From Goodfellowiella coeruleoviolacea (GTDB taxonomy: Bacteria > Actinomycetota > Actinomycetes > Mycobacteriales > Pseudonocardiaceae): DNA of 64,000 nucleotides. Each line of letters opens with the position of its first letter. Position 1 is the first letter of the stretch. The notes beneath the pieces were generated by a model. It saw only the letters and a program-made list of their open reading frames with translations, did not search any database and was not told where the DNA came from. The translations under genes were made by a program, and so were the position numbers. The stretch covers positions 496,001-560,000 of the forward strand of contig NZ_JAMTCK010000002.1 of assembly GCF_024171785.1 (NCBI RefSeq), written 5' to 3'. Shown piece after piece: positions 52,601-60,690 of this stretch.

Positions 52601-52703
52601 TTCCTTCTGTTGCCCCTTCCGATCTGGCCTGTGGTAATGGCAGGACGGTCGCGCCGCTGGTGGCCAGGAGCGCGACAGTCAACAGCCGTAGAAGTTGTTT
52701 CAC
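49641..52703 (-). CDS. Large cell-wall-anchored SdrD-like surface protein
   Basis: The 1020-residue protein has a signal peptide (1-27). A propeller-like N-terminal region (about 120-560) follows, with SDG-type repeats such as SLGDLDISEDGSELYVVNLN. Then come three SdrD-B/Cna-B-like domains, each opening NRVWFDANGNGVQDAGEP-, LGDLVWVDVNRDGVQGDDEP- or LGDLVWEDRNGNGVQDPDEP-like, a Ca-binding motif. A Pro-rich linker precedes the sorting signal LASTG at 982-986 with TM and an Arg/Lys tail. It should be linked to peptidoglycan by a class E sortase. The likely role is adhesion or a surface scaffold. Confidence 0.88.
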   Translation of the reverse strand: MKQLLRLLTVALLATSGATVLPLPQARSEGATEGKINVRVIRDVNGNGTYEAALEVGVAGLPVTVTAPSGATTAGTTGDDGSVVIDPNQLKGGKYRVAVSIPDSMPHLAPAPAGSKLSSLVNFVDVSAGKDAQVVTGVWNPSDYCQQNPTLISGCQQPANKVEPTSTALVTFPFGARNTAAPTVLADQQAVGTVYGIGYRKQDRRVFSAAFAKRATKYGPGGPGAVYATTPDGKTAVFATVPEAGDTPHENTLADGRFYGVPGTQSLGDLDISEDGSELYVVNLNNRRLYVYDATGATAAAPKASYAIPDPGCPSPDDWRPGGLGVHDVTVYVGGVCSGQSTKRLSDVRVAVHAFRDGAFAGSPVLVQTLDFPRGQVYSGVPEGSDRWNPWTDSWADTAKPNDRHLIHPQPLLTDIGVEPNGDLVLGFRDRYGDMSGANLPAPDGSDGYYSSMSGGDLNRACAQPDGTFAWEGTGTCPNNVRGDNGGPQPGGVKEYYPGDHLTTVHMETAQGAFALVYSAERMPATVMDPISISTGGVGWFDRSNGLVDGNAYQLTNSWGKSNGLADLEAICDLAPVQIGNRVWFDANGNGVQDAGEPPLPGVKVSLLSCTGGAPIAVKTTDANGEYYFGVADKLTADTCYRVVFDYSTADTSGLPGKPPKSQLAWTRSTAGGDRCVDSNVDPKTGQAEVTVGRAGSVDHCVDAGVRRLNRLGDLVWVDVNRDGVQGDDEPGVPGVRVVVRDATGAVVGHTTTDDNGNYLFDNLPDGTYTVCFDRTSLPERYAEYQLTKQLVGAPDQDSDADPATWCTGPVTLGPDNPEDLTLDAGIVEPRNRLGDLVWEDRNGNGVQDPDEPGVSGVRVTVRDVVTGEQREVRTDAKGRYLFDDLPDGTYQVCVDRSTLPAAFASHQFTDQDAGADDAADSDVAPATGCIPEVKLGPGNRENLTLDAGIYRAADGGGAVPPPNAPPANSPPQYVQRPPGGLASTGATVGLLTVLGALVVAAGVTLLVVSRRRKRKTRAA

Positions 52704-52953
52704 GGCGACTCCAGGAATGCTGCTGCCTCGAACGCGTAAACCCGACCCATTTACGCAGTTCTTGCGGCCGAAAACGATCGCAAGAGTGAGTGTATTGTCA
52801 TTACTTTCCGTGCGGGAAAGTGAGTCCGGTTTCCTGGTTTGGCCGTGTCATTGCCGTCCTTTGAGTGGGTCGGCTGGCTTCGCAGTGTTACACACAGTTT
52901 GATTCGCTATTTTGGTCCCTCGGCCCACGGCGGGCCCGACCCCGCTGTGCGAG

Positions 52954-54282
52954 TCACGGGGCGCAGGACACCGTCAGCCAGGGCTCGTCACCCGGGCGGT
53001 CGGCCAGTTCACGCCGGATCTGGTCGAGTTCGCCGAGCAGCTCGTCGAGCCGGCTCTGGTCGCTGAGGTAGGTCAGCACGGCCCGGTAGAAGGCGTTGCG
53101 CAGGGTAGCGGGCATCAGGTCGGAGGCATCGAAGCAGAGGGTGTCCGAGCCGGTCAGTTCATCGATCACGCGGCGGGACACCTCGTCGCCGTACGCCTGA
53201 CGACCCACTCGCGTGTTCGCCGAGAACGCGCCGACGCCCGGCCAGATGCGCTGACCGTCGGCGGAGGCGAGGAATCGCACGAGTGCCCTGGCCTGTGGTG
53301 TGTCCCGGAACATGCCGGCCATGTCCGCGGACACCTCCCAGGACTGGCTCGCGCCGGCGGCGACCGGGCCGAGTCTGGGCAACGGGAAGAAGTCGAAGTC
53401 GGTGCCGGCCCGGGGCCCACCGGGATAGCCGCGATAAGCACCCGCGATGAACGATCCCTGGTGTTCCAGGAAACAGCCGGGCGGGTCGGTGAACATGGCC
53501 CGCGCCGCGTCGGCGAAATCGGTCAGCAGTGCGCTTTCCGCTCCGCCCCGGACCTGACCCGGACCGCCGGTGATCTCACCCCAGGTCTGCCAGGCGCGCC
53601 GGACCCGCGCATCGGTCCACGGCAGCGTGCCGGCCACCCACCGCTGGTAGACCTCGGTGCCGGCCTGCCGCAACAGGATGTCCTCGATCCAGTCGGTGCC
53701 CGGCCACCCGGACGTCGCGGACGCGCCCATGCCCATGCACCACGGCGTGTCACCGCGAGCCACCACCGCACCGGTCAACGCGGTGAGGTCGGCCCAGGTC
53801 GCGGGACGGTCACCGGGCAGGCGCCTCGGGTTGAACCACACGATGCTCTTGAGGTTCACCTGGATCGGCACCGCGTACAGCCCGTCCTGCCCGGCCCGGG
53901 CCAGCTTCCTCCACTGTGGACTGTATTCCGACTCCCACTCCGGGCCGACCACGTCGTCCAGCGGCAGCACCGCGTGCTCGGCGGCGTACCGGGCCAGCTC
54001 GCCCGGGCTGGGCAGCACCGCCACATCGTGCGGGGTGCCCTGCTGCACGTCGTTGAGCAGGACCTGGCCGAGCGCTCGGGTGCCCTGGTAGTCGACCTGG
54101 GTGCCGGTCCGCGCCGAGAAGACCCTGAGCGCCTGGCGGAACTGGTCCTCCTCCGCCCCGGTCCACGGGCCGAGCAGGCTGACAGCGCCGCCGAGCCGAT
54201 CGCTGGCGCAGCCGCCCGCGCCGGCGTTGGCCAGCACCACCAGCACCAGCGTCACCAACACCAGCTGTCGTGATCCGTTCAT
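52954..54282 (-). CDS. ABC-type solute-binding lipoprotein (family 1), last gene of the PknG operon
   Basis: The 442-residue lipoprotein has a lipobox-like AGGC near residue 25 and a family 1 binding-protein body. It contains DVAVLPSPGELARYAAEHAV, PIQVNLKSIVWFNPRRLPG, TPWCMGMGASATSGWPGTDW and SQSWEVSADMAGMF. The sequence resembles sugar-binding proteins, but no permease or ATPase gene accompanies it. Its ATG overlaps the stop of the GlnX-like sensor gene (ATGA). That suggests it works as the ligand-sensing partner of the sensor rather than in transport, as proposed for GlnH. The ligand is unknown. Confidence 0.85.
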   Translation of the reverse strand: MNGSRQLVLVTLVLVVLANAGAGGCASDRLGGAVSLLGPWTGAEEDQFRQALRVFSARTGTQVDYQGTRALGQVLLNDVQQGTPHDVAVLPSPGELARYAAEHAVLPLDDVVGPEWESEYSPQWRKLARAGQDGLYAVPIQVNLKSIVWFNPRRLPGDRPATWADLTALTGAVVARGDTPWCMGMGASATSGWPGTDWIEDILLRQAGTEVYQRWVAGTLPWTDARVRRAWQTWGEITGGPGQVRGGAESALLTDFADAARAMFTDPPGCFLEHQGSFIAGAYRGYPGGPRAGTDFDFFPLPRLGPVAAGASQSWEVSADMAGMFRDTPQARALVRFLASADGQRIWPGVGAFSANTRVGRQAYGDEVSRRVIDELTGSDTLCFDASDLMPATLRNAFYRAVLTYLSDQSRLDELLGELDQIRRELADRPGDEPWLTVSCAP

Positions 54283-55349
54283 CTCACCCGGTACCTGTAG
54301 CTTCCGACTCGGGGGTAGAGGCCCACCACGACAAGCACCCCGACCAGTCCACCGGTGGCCAGGATCAGCCACGCGCTCCGGCGGCGTTCGGCAACGGCGG
54401 CCATCTCGGCGTTGGCGGCCCTGGCCTGTGCCGCGGACCGCGCCAGCACGGCGCCGTCAACGGCCGCGTCCTCGGGCGGCAGGTGGGTGAACCACGCGCT
54501 GACCGTGTCGCCGCAGCCGCCGGTGGCCACGGCGCACTGCTCGTCCAGCAGCTCCGCGAGTTCGCGTTGGCCGAGGGCGTCGTTGACCGCGGTCTGCTCC
54601 CACCCCCGCGCGCCCGGCTCGGCCACGAAGCGCTCGACCCGCGATCCGGTGTCGAGGGTGAGCGCTGTGACGCCCACCAAGCCGACCAGCAGCAACGACG
54701 CCCCGAGCAACGCCGGGCTGAGGATCCGTCGGAACCGGCGCTTCAGGTAGACCTGGGTGCCGCCGAGCAGGCCGGCCAGCACGGTGGCCGGCACCGCCCA
54801 GGACAGCGTGCTGAACGTGGTGGCCGCACCGGCCGCCTGCTGGGCGCTGCGCAGCTGATCGAGTTCGGCGAGGATGCCGTCGTGGGCGTTGTGCAGCAGG
54901 TGCGAAGCCTGCCACAGCTCGACCGCGCCGAGGGTGGCCGCGCCGTTCTGCCGGGAGTTCACCGCCTGCTCAACGGAACCGGTGTACACGGCGAGCAGGG
55001 CCTCGACCAGTCCGAGCCGCTGCCGGCCGGAGTCACCCGCCACGTTGTCCTCGGCCGCCTGCGCCAGGTTCTGGCTGGCGAGCCCGATCTGGTTGCGGTA
55101 CTCCGCCCCGGCCCCGGTCAGCCGCACGCCGCTGGTGCGCGCGCTCTCCACGGCGGCCCGGTCGGCCGCCACCAGCGCGGTGCGCGCCGAGGTCACCTCC
55201 ACCAGCGCGGGCACGGCGTCGTGCACCCGGGTGAAGGCCAACCAGGCGGACCAGGTGGTGACTGCGGTGAGCACCAGCAGACCCGCGCCGAGCCGCAGCA
55301 GCGTCCGGCGGGTCGTGCTGCGGGGGCGGGCGGGCAGGTCGCCGGTCAC
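54279..55349 (-). CDS. Four-TM sensor-like membrane protein (GlnX-like)
   Basis: The 356-residue protein has TM1 at about 19-40, a mostly helical outside domain (41-180), TM2 at 181-201, TM3 at 211-232, a second outside helical domain (233-325) and TM4 at 326-345. A short basic tail ends it. The duplicated TM-helical bundle-TM plan matches mycobacterial GlnX, the sensor partner of PknG. There is no HAMP, kinase or cyclase domain, so it must signal through another protein; the operon neighbours offer the VWA protein and kinase. The GTG start overlaps the VWA stop (GTGA). The GlnX assignment is by topology and neighbours. Confidence 0.75.
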   Translation of the reverse strand: MTGDLPARPRSTTRRTLLRLGAGLLVLTAVTTWSAWLAFTRVHDAVPALVEVTSARTALVAADRAAVESARTSGVRLTGAGAEYRNQIGLASQNLAQAAEDNVAGDSGRQRLGLVEALLAVYTGSVEQAVNSRQNGAATLGAVELWQASHLLHNAHDGILAELDQLRSAQQAAGAATTFSTLSWAVPATVLAGLLGGTQVYLKRRFRRILSPALLGASLLLVGLVGVTALTLDTGSRVERFVAEPGARGWEQTAVNDALGQRELAELLDEQCAVATGGCGDTVSAWFTHLPPEDAAVDGAVLARSAAQARAANAEMAAVAERRRSAWLILATGGLVGVLVVVGLYPRVGSYRYRVR

Positions 55350-56824
55350 GGGGCGGCCTCCGGCAGCGGGGTGCCGCACGCACCGCAGTAGCTGGCGGTG
55401 CCGGGGCAGATCCGGCCGCAGTGCGCGCACGTCCGGTCGGGGCCGCCCACCCCGTGGTCGGGGTGGGCCAGCTCGTCGCTGGCCTGGGGGCTGCGGGTGC
55501 CGATGACGGAACTCATCGCGGCCCTGAGCAGGTCCTCGCGCCGCACGTCGTCCCGGAGCCGCACCACGCCCCCGGCCGCGTCCACCACCGTGACCAGCGG
55601 ATCCAGCCGGACGAGCACCTCGGCGTTGCCGGCGAGGGTGGCCAGCCGCACCGCCCGACCCCAGTGGTGCTCGGCCTGGGCCCGCTGGTCCCGGTCGAAC
55701 GCGTCGAAGCCGGCCATCAGCGCGGTGTGCAGTTCTTCCTGCCCGTTCTGGTGCGCGACCTTGGGGTGGACGCGGGAGGACAGCGCGGCATCGTGGGTCC
55801 AGTGCGCCTCGATCGAGTCCGGGGTGCCAACCGCGTGCGGCTCGGTGGTGCCGGCCGTGGTCGCGGCCAGACTGACCAGCGCCAGCTGGATGTCCTCGCC
55901 CACCGGGTGGTCGGTGTCGGGATCGACGGTCAACCCGACGAAGTACTCCCTGGTGTCCTGCTCGGGCCAGGAACCGGTGCCGAACTCCACGGTCCGCTCG
56001 TCGAGCTGGGTCACCTGGTCGGTGAGGTCGACGTTGGCCGGGAACGCCTCCCGGACGAAGCGGAGCCGGGTGCCCGGGGTCAGGCGGAGGCGGACGAACA
56101 GGTTGGGCACGACCTTGCCCATGGCTGCCTCGGTGAGCTGCCGGAAGTCGTCAGCCAGGTCGGCAGGGCGGCGCAGCCCGTCCGCGTGTCCGTTGAGGAC
56201 AGTGGCGATCCGTTGCAGTTCCCGGGGTTCCCAGTCGCCACCGATTCCCCTGGCGTCGCAGACGAACTGTCCGGCGCACTCCGCGAGCACCCGGTCCAGG
56301 TGCTGCGGCTGTTCCCCGACGTTCTGGCCGTCGGTGAGCAGCAGGGCGTGCCGGATCGCGGTGGGGCGCGTCGCGAACAGTTCGCGAGCCAGGGCGAGCC
56401 AGTTGCCCATCGCGGTGCCGCCGCTGGCGACCAGCCGCGCTGCCGCCCGCTTGGCCTCAGCCCGGGTGCGCTCGTCCGCCCTGACCAACCCCGTGGCCGG
56501 GTAGACCGGTCTGGCCCTGCCGGTGCCTTCGATGATGGCGAAGAACACCCCGTCGCGCAGCGTGTCCACGGCTGCCGCGACCGCCCGCCGCGCCGCCGCG
56601 ATCTTGGTGGCCGGCATGGACATCGAGCCGGAGCAGTCGATCATCACGATCTCGGCCGCCTCGGGCGGCGTCGCCAGGTGCGCGGCAAGCCCCTGCCCGG
56701 TCACGGTGAGGAACGCGGACACGTCCCTGGCGCCCAGGGGCAGGTAGCGGTTCTGGTACGCCCGCACGGCGAAGCCGGGTCGTGGCGACAGGGTTTCGTG
56801 CTCCGCGTTCGTCTCGGCTACCAC
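55346..56824 (-). CDS. VWA-domain protein with C-terminal zinc ribbon
   Basis: The 492-residue soluble protein has a VWA domain (about 50-240) with a complete MIDAS, DCSGSMS at 63-69, SGGTAMG and LLTDGQN. A beta-rich region (240-350) and a helical section follow. The last 40 residues form a double CxxC zinc ribbon (CAHCGRICP... YCGACGTPL). It lies 3 nt after the PknG-like gene. Such proteins act as metal-dependent interaction platforms. It could link the kinase to the GlnX-like sensor, or be a kinase substrate. Start is GTG at 56824. Confidence 0.85.
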   Translation of the reverse strand: MVAETNAEHETLSPRPGFAVRAYQNRYLPLGARDVSAFLTVTGQGLAAHLATPPEAAEIVMIDCSGSMSMPATKIAAARRAVAAAVDTLRDGVFFAIIEGTGRARPVYPATGLVRADERTRAEAKRAAARLVASGGTAMGNWLALARELFATRPTAIRHALLLTDGQNVGEQPQHLDRVLAECAGQFVCDARGIGGDWEPRELQRIATVLNGHADGLRRPADLADDFRQLTEAAMGKVVPNLFVRLRLTPGTRLRFVREAFPANVDLTDQVTQLDERTVEFGTGSWPEQDTREYFVGLTVDPDTDHPVGEDIQLALVSLAATTAGTTEPHAVGTPDSIEAHWTHDAALSSRVHPKVAHQNGQEELHTALMAGFDAFDRDQRAQAEHHWGRAVRLATLAGNAEVLVRLDPLVTVVDAAGGVVRLRDDVRREDLLRAAMSSVIGTRSPQASDELAHPDHGVGGPDRTCAHCGRICPGTASYCGACGTPLPEAAP

Positions 56825-56827
56825 CGT

Positions 56828-59215
56828 TCACCACCAGGTTGTCGGGCGTACCGCGTTGGCGCGATCGATCAGTACGCCGTGGTCGTCGGGATTGTGGGCC
56901 TGTTCGGCCAGTCGTCCGTACAGCTCCTCCAGCAGCTCCCGCACTCGTCGCTCGGTCAACGGCGCGACCGGAGCGCGATCGGCCGTCCCCGCCGTCCCCG
57001 CCGTCCCGGACGGACTGGTCGGACTGGCCGGACTGGTGGCGCGAACCCGCGCGGGCCACCGGCGGCGGACGCGTGCGCGCAGTCCCCGACGTGGCGGCGT
57101 GGCCGGGACGGCGGCGAAGAGCACGCCGTCCGGCAGCACCTGTCCGCCCGCCCGGATCTGGTCCAGCGCGACCTCGTGGGCGCTGGCCCGCAGCCGCACC
57201 TCGGGGTCCTCGTCCAGGCCGAGCGCGGCCAGCCGCCGGCCGGCTTCGGCGAAGTGCGCCGCGGTGGGCAGCACCGGGTCGGCGCCGTCGGCCGGGCTGA
57301 TCCGACCGCACAGGACGCGCACGGCGGCGATCCTGGCCGCGGCGGAGTGCCGGGAGGTGGTCGGCACGGAGCCGAGGATCGCCACCGCGCCGGCGCGGTC
57401 ACCCCGGCCCAGCCGGATGCGCGCCAGCCCGAACGCCGCGCTCACCTGGGCAGGGTCGCCCGCCCACACCGCGCGGTAGCAGTGCTCGGCGGCCTCGGCG
57501 CGGCCCAGGATCTCCCGGCACAGCCCCAGGACCAGCTTGGGCACCTGTTCACCGGGCAGCGCCTGGTACACCTCGACGAAGTGCGCCTCGGCCGCACCGG
57601 TGTCACCGGCCGCCAGCGCCACCAGTCCGCGGTGCCAGGCGAGCCGCCAGTCGTGGGCCCCACCAGCGCCGAGCAGTCGTTCGGCCTCGGCCAGGCGGGC
57701 ACTGGCTCCGGGCAGGTCGGCCACGGCGGCGTGGGCCCGGCAGTCGACCAGCGGGACCTCCACGGAGGCGACCACGGCCGAGGGGTCGTCCCGGCCCTCG
57801 GCCAGCACGCGGATCAGGCTGCTCGGGCTCGCCGCGCCCGTCCTGGCGAGCAGGTCCGCGGCCGGGTCGGCCGGGTGCACCCGGGGCGCGGGCAGGCCGG
57901 CGACCACCGCGGCGGGTGCCGGCGGCTGGTTGACCGGGGCGGTCGTGGCCAGCGGGACCCCGGTCCACCGGGACAGCGGTGGCACGCTGCCGAGCCCGGC
58001 GTCGAGCAGGACGACGGGGTCCTCGAACACGGTTGAGGAAACGGGCCGCACGGTGCGTCCCCGCAACCCGACGATCTCCCGCAGCACGCCCTTGAGCTGT
58101 GTGGACATCTCGGCGGCCGAGGTGAAGCGGTGCTCGATCGGGGCGGTGGCGCGCTTGATGACCTGGCGCAGGGAGTCGAGCCCGACGGCGATCGCGCCGC
58201 TGCCACTCCGCTGACCGCGCACCTCCTCGGCGACCTGCACCAGCACCTCCAGCGTCCGGCCGACCGTGTACAGGTCCGATCCCACGGTGAGGCCGTGCTC
58301 GCTGATCTCCTCGGCGGGCACCTGGTAGTCGCGGGTGCCAACCACGGCGCTGTGCCGGTCGCCGATCTCGCGGACCGCGCCCAGATCGATGACCTTGACC
58401 CGGTTGGCCGTGCGGATCGCGTTGGCCGGTTTCACGTCGCAGTGGAGCAGGCCCTCGCCGTGCAGGTAGTCCAGTGCCGCCAGGATTTCCAACACGTAGG
58501 TGATGGCCAGGTCCACGGTCAGCGGGCCGTGCCCGGGCCACGCCGAGCCGGTCTTGAGTTCGGACAGGGTCGGCCCGCCCACGTACTCCATCACGATGTA
58601 CTCGGTGGGGTTGCCGGACACCGGGTCGGGGTGGCTGACGAAGTCCAGGATGCGCACGATGTTGGGGTGGTCGAGGGAGATCAGCGCCAGCCGCTCGTTG
58701 TCGGCGAACCGCCGCGCCGTCCGGTCCTCGGTGTTGATCAGTCCTTTGAGGACGACGTGGATGTCGTTCAGCCGTCGTGCCCTGGCCAGGTAGACCCAGC
58801 CCATGCCGCCTCGGCTGAGCGGCCCGACCACTTCGTAGCGGCCGTCCACCAGGTCACCCTCGCGCAGCTTGAGGGAGAAGGAGAACCGGGCACCGCAGTG
58901 CTCGCAGTAGCCCTCGGTCAACGCGGGCTGGCCCCGGTAGCCGCGGCCCGCCGGCCTGCCGCACTCCCCGCAGACCTGGCGATCCACGCGGAGCAGGGTC
59001 CTGCCCACCTGGCTCTCCGGGGCGGGCAGGTCGAGAACGGGCGGGGACAGCAGGTCACCGCTCACCCAGGAGCCACGGCCCCGGCCGCGCGCCCCGATCC
59101 GGGGTGACGACGGCGACCGGGCCTCGCGCGGCGGACGACGGCCACACCGGTCGCAGAACCCGGTCTGGTCGATCACTCCGGTGCAGCCCGGCCGGTCGCA
59201 GGCTGGCATGCTCAC
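56828..59215 (-). CDS. PknG-like soluble serine/threonine protein kinase
   Basis: The 795-residue protein has the PknG architecture. An extra Cys cluster lies near the N-terminus (C6, C11, C21, C24), then a rubredoxin-like ribbon (C82, C85, C104, C107). The kinase domain (about 125-370) has Lys157 in VVLKGL, the catalytic loop LLHCDVKPANAI (Asp260) and DLG (277-279) in place of DFG. A TPR-like C-terminal half follows (about 480-690). It has no TM, unlike most bacterial kinases. PknG links amino-acid sensing to 2-oxoglutarate dehydrogenase through GarA/OdhI; GarA is not in the window. The GTG start overlaps the upstream stop by 4 nt. Confidence 0.9.
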   Translation of the reverse strand: MSMPACDRPGCTGVIDQTGFCDRCGRRPPREARSPSSPRIGARGRGRGSWVSGDLLSPPVLDLPAPESQVGRTLLRVDRQVCGECGRPAGRGYRGQPALTEGYCEHCGARFSFSLKLREGDLVDGRYEVVGPLSRGGMGWVYLARARRLNDIHVVLKGLINTEDRTARRFADNERLALISLDHPNIVRILDFVSHPDPVSGNPTEYIVMEYVGGPTLSELKTGSAWPGHGPLTVDLAITYVLEILAALDYLHGEGLLHCDVKPANAIRTANRVKVIDLGAVREIGDRHSAVVGTRDYQVPAEEISEHGLTVGSDLYTVGRTLEVLVQVAEEVRGQRSGSGAIAVGLDSLRQVIKRATAPIEHRFTSAAEMSTQLKGVLREIVGLRGRTVRPVSSTVFEDPVVLLDAGLGSVPPLSRWTGVPLATTAPVNQPPAPAAVVAGLPAPRVHPADPAADLLARTGAASPSSLIRVLAEGRDDPSAVVASVEVPLVDCRAHAAVADLPGASARLAEAERLLGAGGAHDWRLAWHRGLVALAAGDTGAAEAHFVEVYQALPGEQVPKLVLGLCREILGRAEAAEHCYRAVWAGDPAQVSAAFGLARIRLGRGDRAGAVAILGSVPTTSRHSAAARIAAVRVLCGRISPADGADPVLPTAAHFAEAGRRLAALGLDEDPEVRLRASAHEVALDQIRAGGQVLPDGVLFAAVPATPPRRGLRARVRRRWPARVRATSPASPTSPSGTAGTAGTADRAPVAPLTERRVRELLEELYGRLAEQAHNPDDHGVLIDRANAVRPTTWW

Positions 59216-60459
59216 CCCGCCCTCACCCCGCCGGCCCGGACGGCCAGCTGGTAGTCGTTGACGAGCTGCTCGCTGACCACCAGATCGCAGGGGGTTCGGG
59301 TGAGCGCCTCGTGCGCCCGCCGGTACGTGCTGTCCAGGCCGGTGTCCTCGGCCAGACCGAGGGCGGCTGCCTTGGCGCGCACCGCGTCCAGCAGGGCGAA
59401 CAGGTCCCGGCGGCGGTCGAGCAACTGGTCGAGTTCCCGCCAGTGCTCGTCCACCCGGCGCAGTGCCCGCACGACGGCCGCCTCCGCCGCGGCCAACTCC
59501 GCCAGCAGCGCGTCCGGTTCCTGGTCGGCCTGGCCCTGGCGCAACGCGGTGAGCCGCAGTTGCAGCCGCAGGGACAGCGCGCCGTCACCCACCCTGGGGA
59601 CGGCGGCGATGCGCGCGGCGACGTGCTGGTGGTGCCGGTGCAACGCGACCTCCCGGTCCGCGACGTCGGCGACCCGCTCGGCCAGCGCGGCCAGGCTCCG
59701 CGCGATCTGGCTCCGCGCGTTCTGGGGGCTGGCGTGGTTGCCGGGGCCGGGGTCGGACCAGCGCGTTCTGGCGATGGTGAGCGCGGGTGAGTCCGGACGG
59801 CGGAAACCGAGCAGGAAGCGCACGCCCCGCTGGACCAGTGGGGTGAGCACCTCGGTGACCAGCTCCTCGGGCTCGGCCGCGTCGTCCACGCCGTCCAGCA
59901 CCACGGTCAGCGGCGGTGTCCGCGCGCACACCCGGTCGATCACCTCGGGGCCGTCCGGGTCGATGGCCAGCCGGCCGGCGAGGTGTCGGACCACGTCAGC
60001 CGCGGTCTTGCCCGGTGCGTCGACGACCACGGCCGCGCCGGGTGCGCGGGCGTTGTCCGTCTGGTGTGCCGAGGACTCGGCGTCCGCCTGGGCGATGGCG
60101 CTGCGCAACACCTGCGCGGTGGCCGATCCGGGCTCGCCGGTGACGACCAGCGCGACCTTGGGGCCGATGTGCACGTTGCCGTGGACCACGCCCAGCTGGG
60201 CCGCGATGTCGGCCTGTCCGCCGAGTTCGTTGACCACGTTGCCGCCGACGCCGGGGAGCTGGTCGAGTCCGCCGGCCCCGGCGGGGGAGGCGGCCTCGGC
60301 GAGGGCGGCGCGCAGCCAGTCCAGCACCAGTTGTCTCAGCTGTTCGGCGGGCACCGCGCCAGCCGGGTCAGCGCCACCGGCCGTACCCGTGTCAACGCGT
60401 GCGTGCCGCGGCTCGTCCGAACGACGGAATTCGGGCGAACCTCGTTGGTCAACCCCCAT
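59212..60459 (-). CDS. Helical protein of unknown function, first gene of the PknG operon
   Basis: The 415-residue protein has no signal or TM. The N-terminal third is Gly/Ala-rich with a segment GGQADIAAQLGVVHGNVHIG, reminiscent of repeat-like tags in actinobacterial effector-associated proteins. Residues 85-220 have alpha/beta character with VALVVTGEPGSA and LTVVLDGVDDAAEPEE, which might be a decayed P-loop fold without a canonical GKT. The last 180 residues are long amphipathic helices, likely a coiled coil. The start ATG at 60459 is best supported. It heads the operon and may scaffold the kinase. No family is recognised. Confidence 0.6.
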   Translation of the reverse strand: MGVDQRGSPEFRRSDEPRHARVDTGTAGGADPAGAVPAEQLRQLVLDWLRAALAEAASPAGAGGLDQLPGVGGNVVNELGGQADIAAQLGVVHGNVHIGPKVALVVTGEPGSATAQVLRSAIAQADAESSAHQTDNARAPGAAVVVDAPGKTAADVVRHLAGRLAIDPDGPEVIDRVCARTPPLTVVLDGVDDAAEPEELVTEVLTPLVQRGVRFLLGFRRPDSPALTIARTRWSDPGPGNHASPQNARSQIARSLAALAERVADVADREVALHRHHQHVAARIAAVPRVGDGALSLRLQLRLTALRQGQADQEPDALLAELAAAEAAVVRALRRVDEHWRELDQLLDRRRDLFALLDAVRAKAAALGLAEDTGLDSTYRRAHEALTRTPCDLVVSEQLVNDYQLAVRAGGVRAG

Positions 60460-60690
60460 GCCGAACGACCCTACGTCCAGCTCATGGCCCCTGGCGACGG
60501 GATGACCAAATCGTGCCGTTCGTGTTTCCCCGGCATCACCCGATCGGCTCCTCGTGGTGCTGCGGTGGCACATTCCGGTCGAGTCGTAGCAGTGCCCGGG
60601 GTCGAACACCACGTCGGAGGATGGGATTGCCGCCCCACCCCGGGCCGAACCACAGCGGCTCGGACACCGGGGTGGGTCGGCGCGTGCGCG
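60460..60690. other. Gap between the PknG operon and the protease gene
   Basis: The 231 nt hold no supported gene. They contain the promoter region of the five-gene operon. No clear -10/-35 pair was found. Confidence 0.3.
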
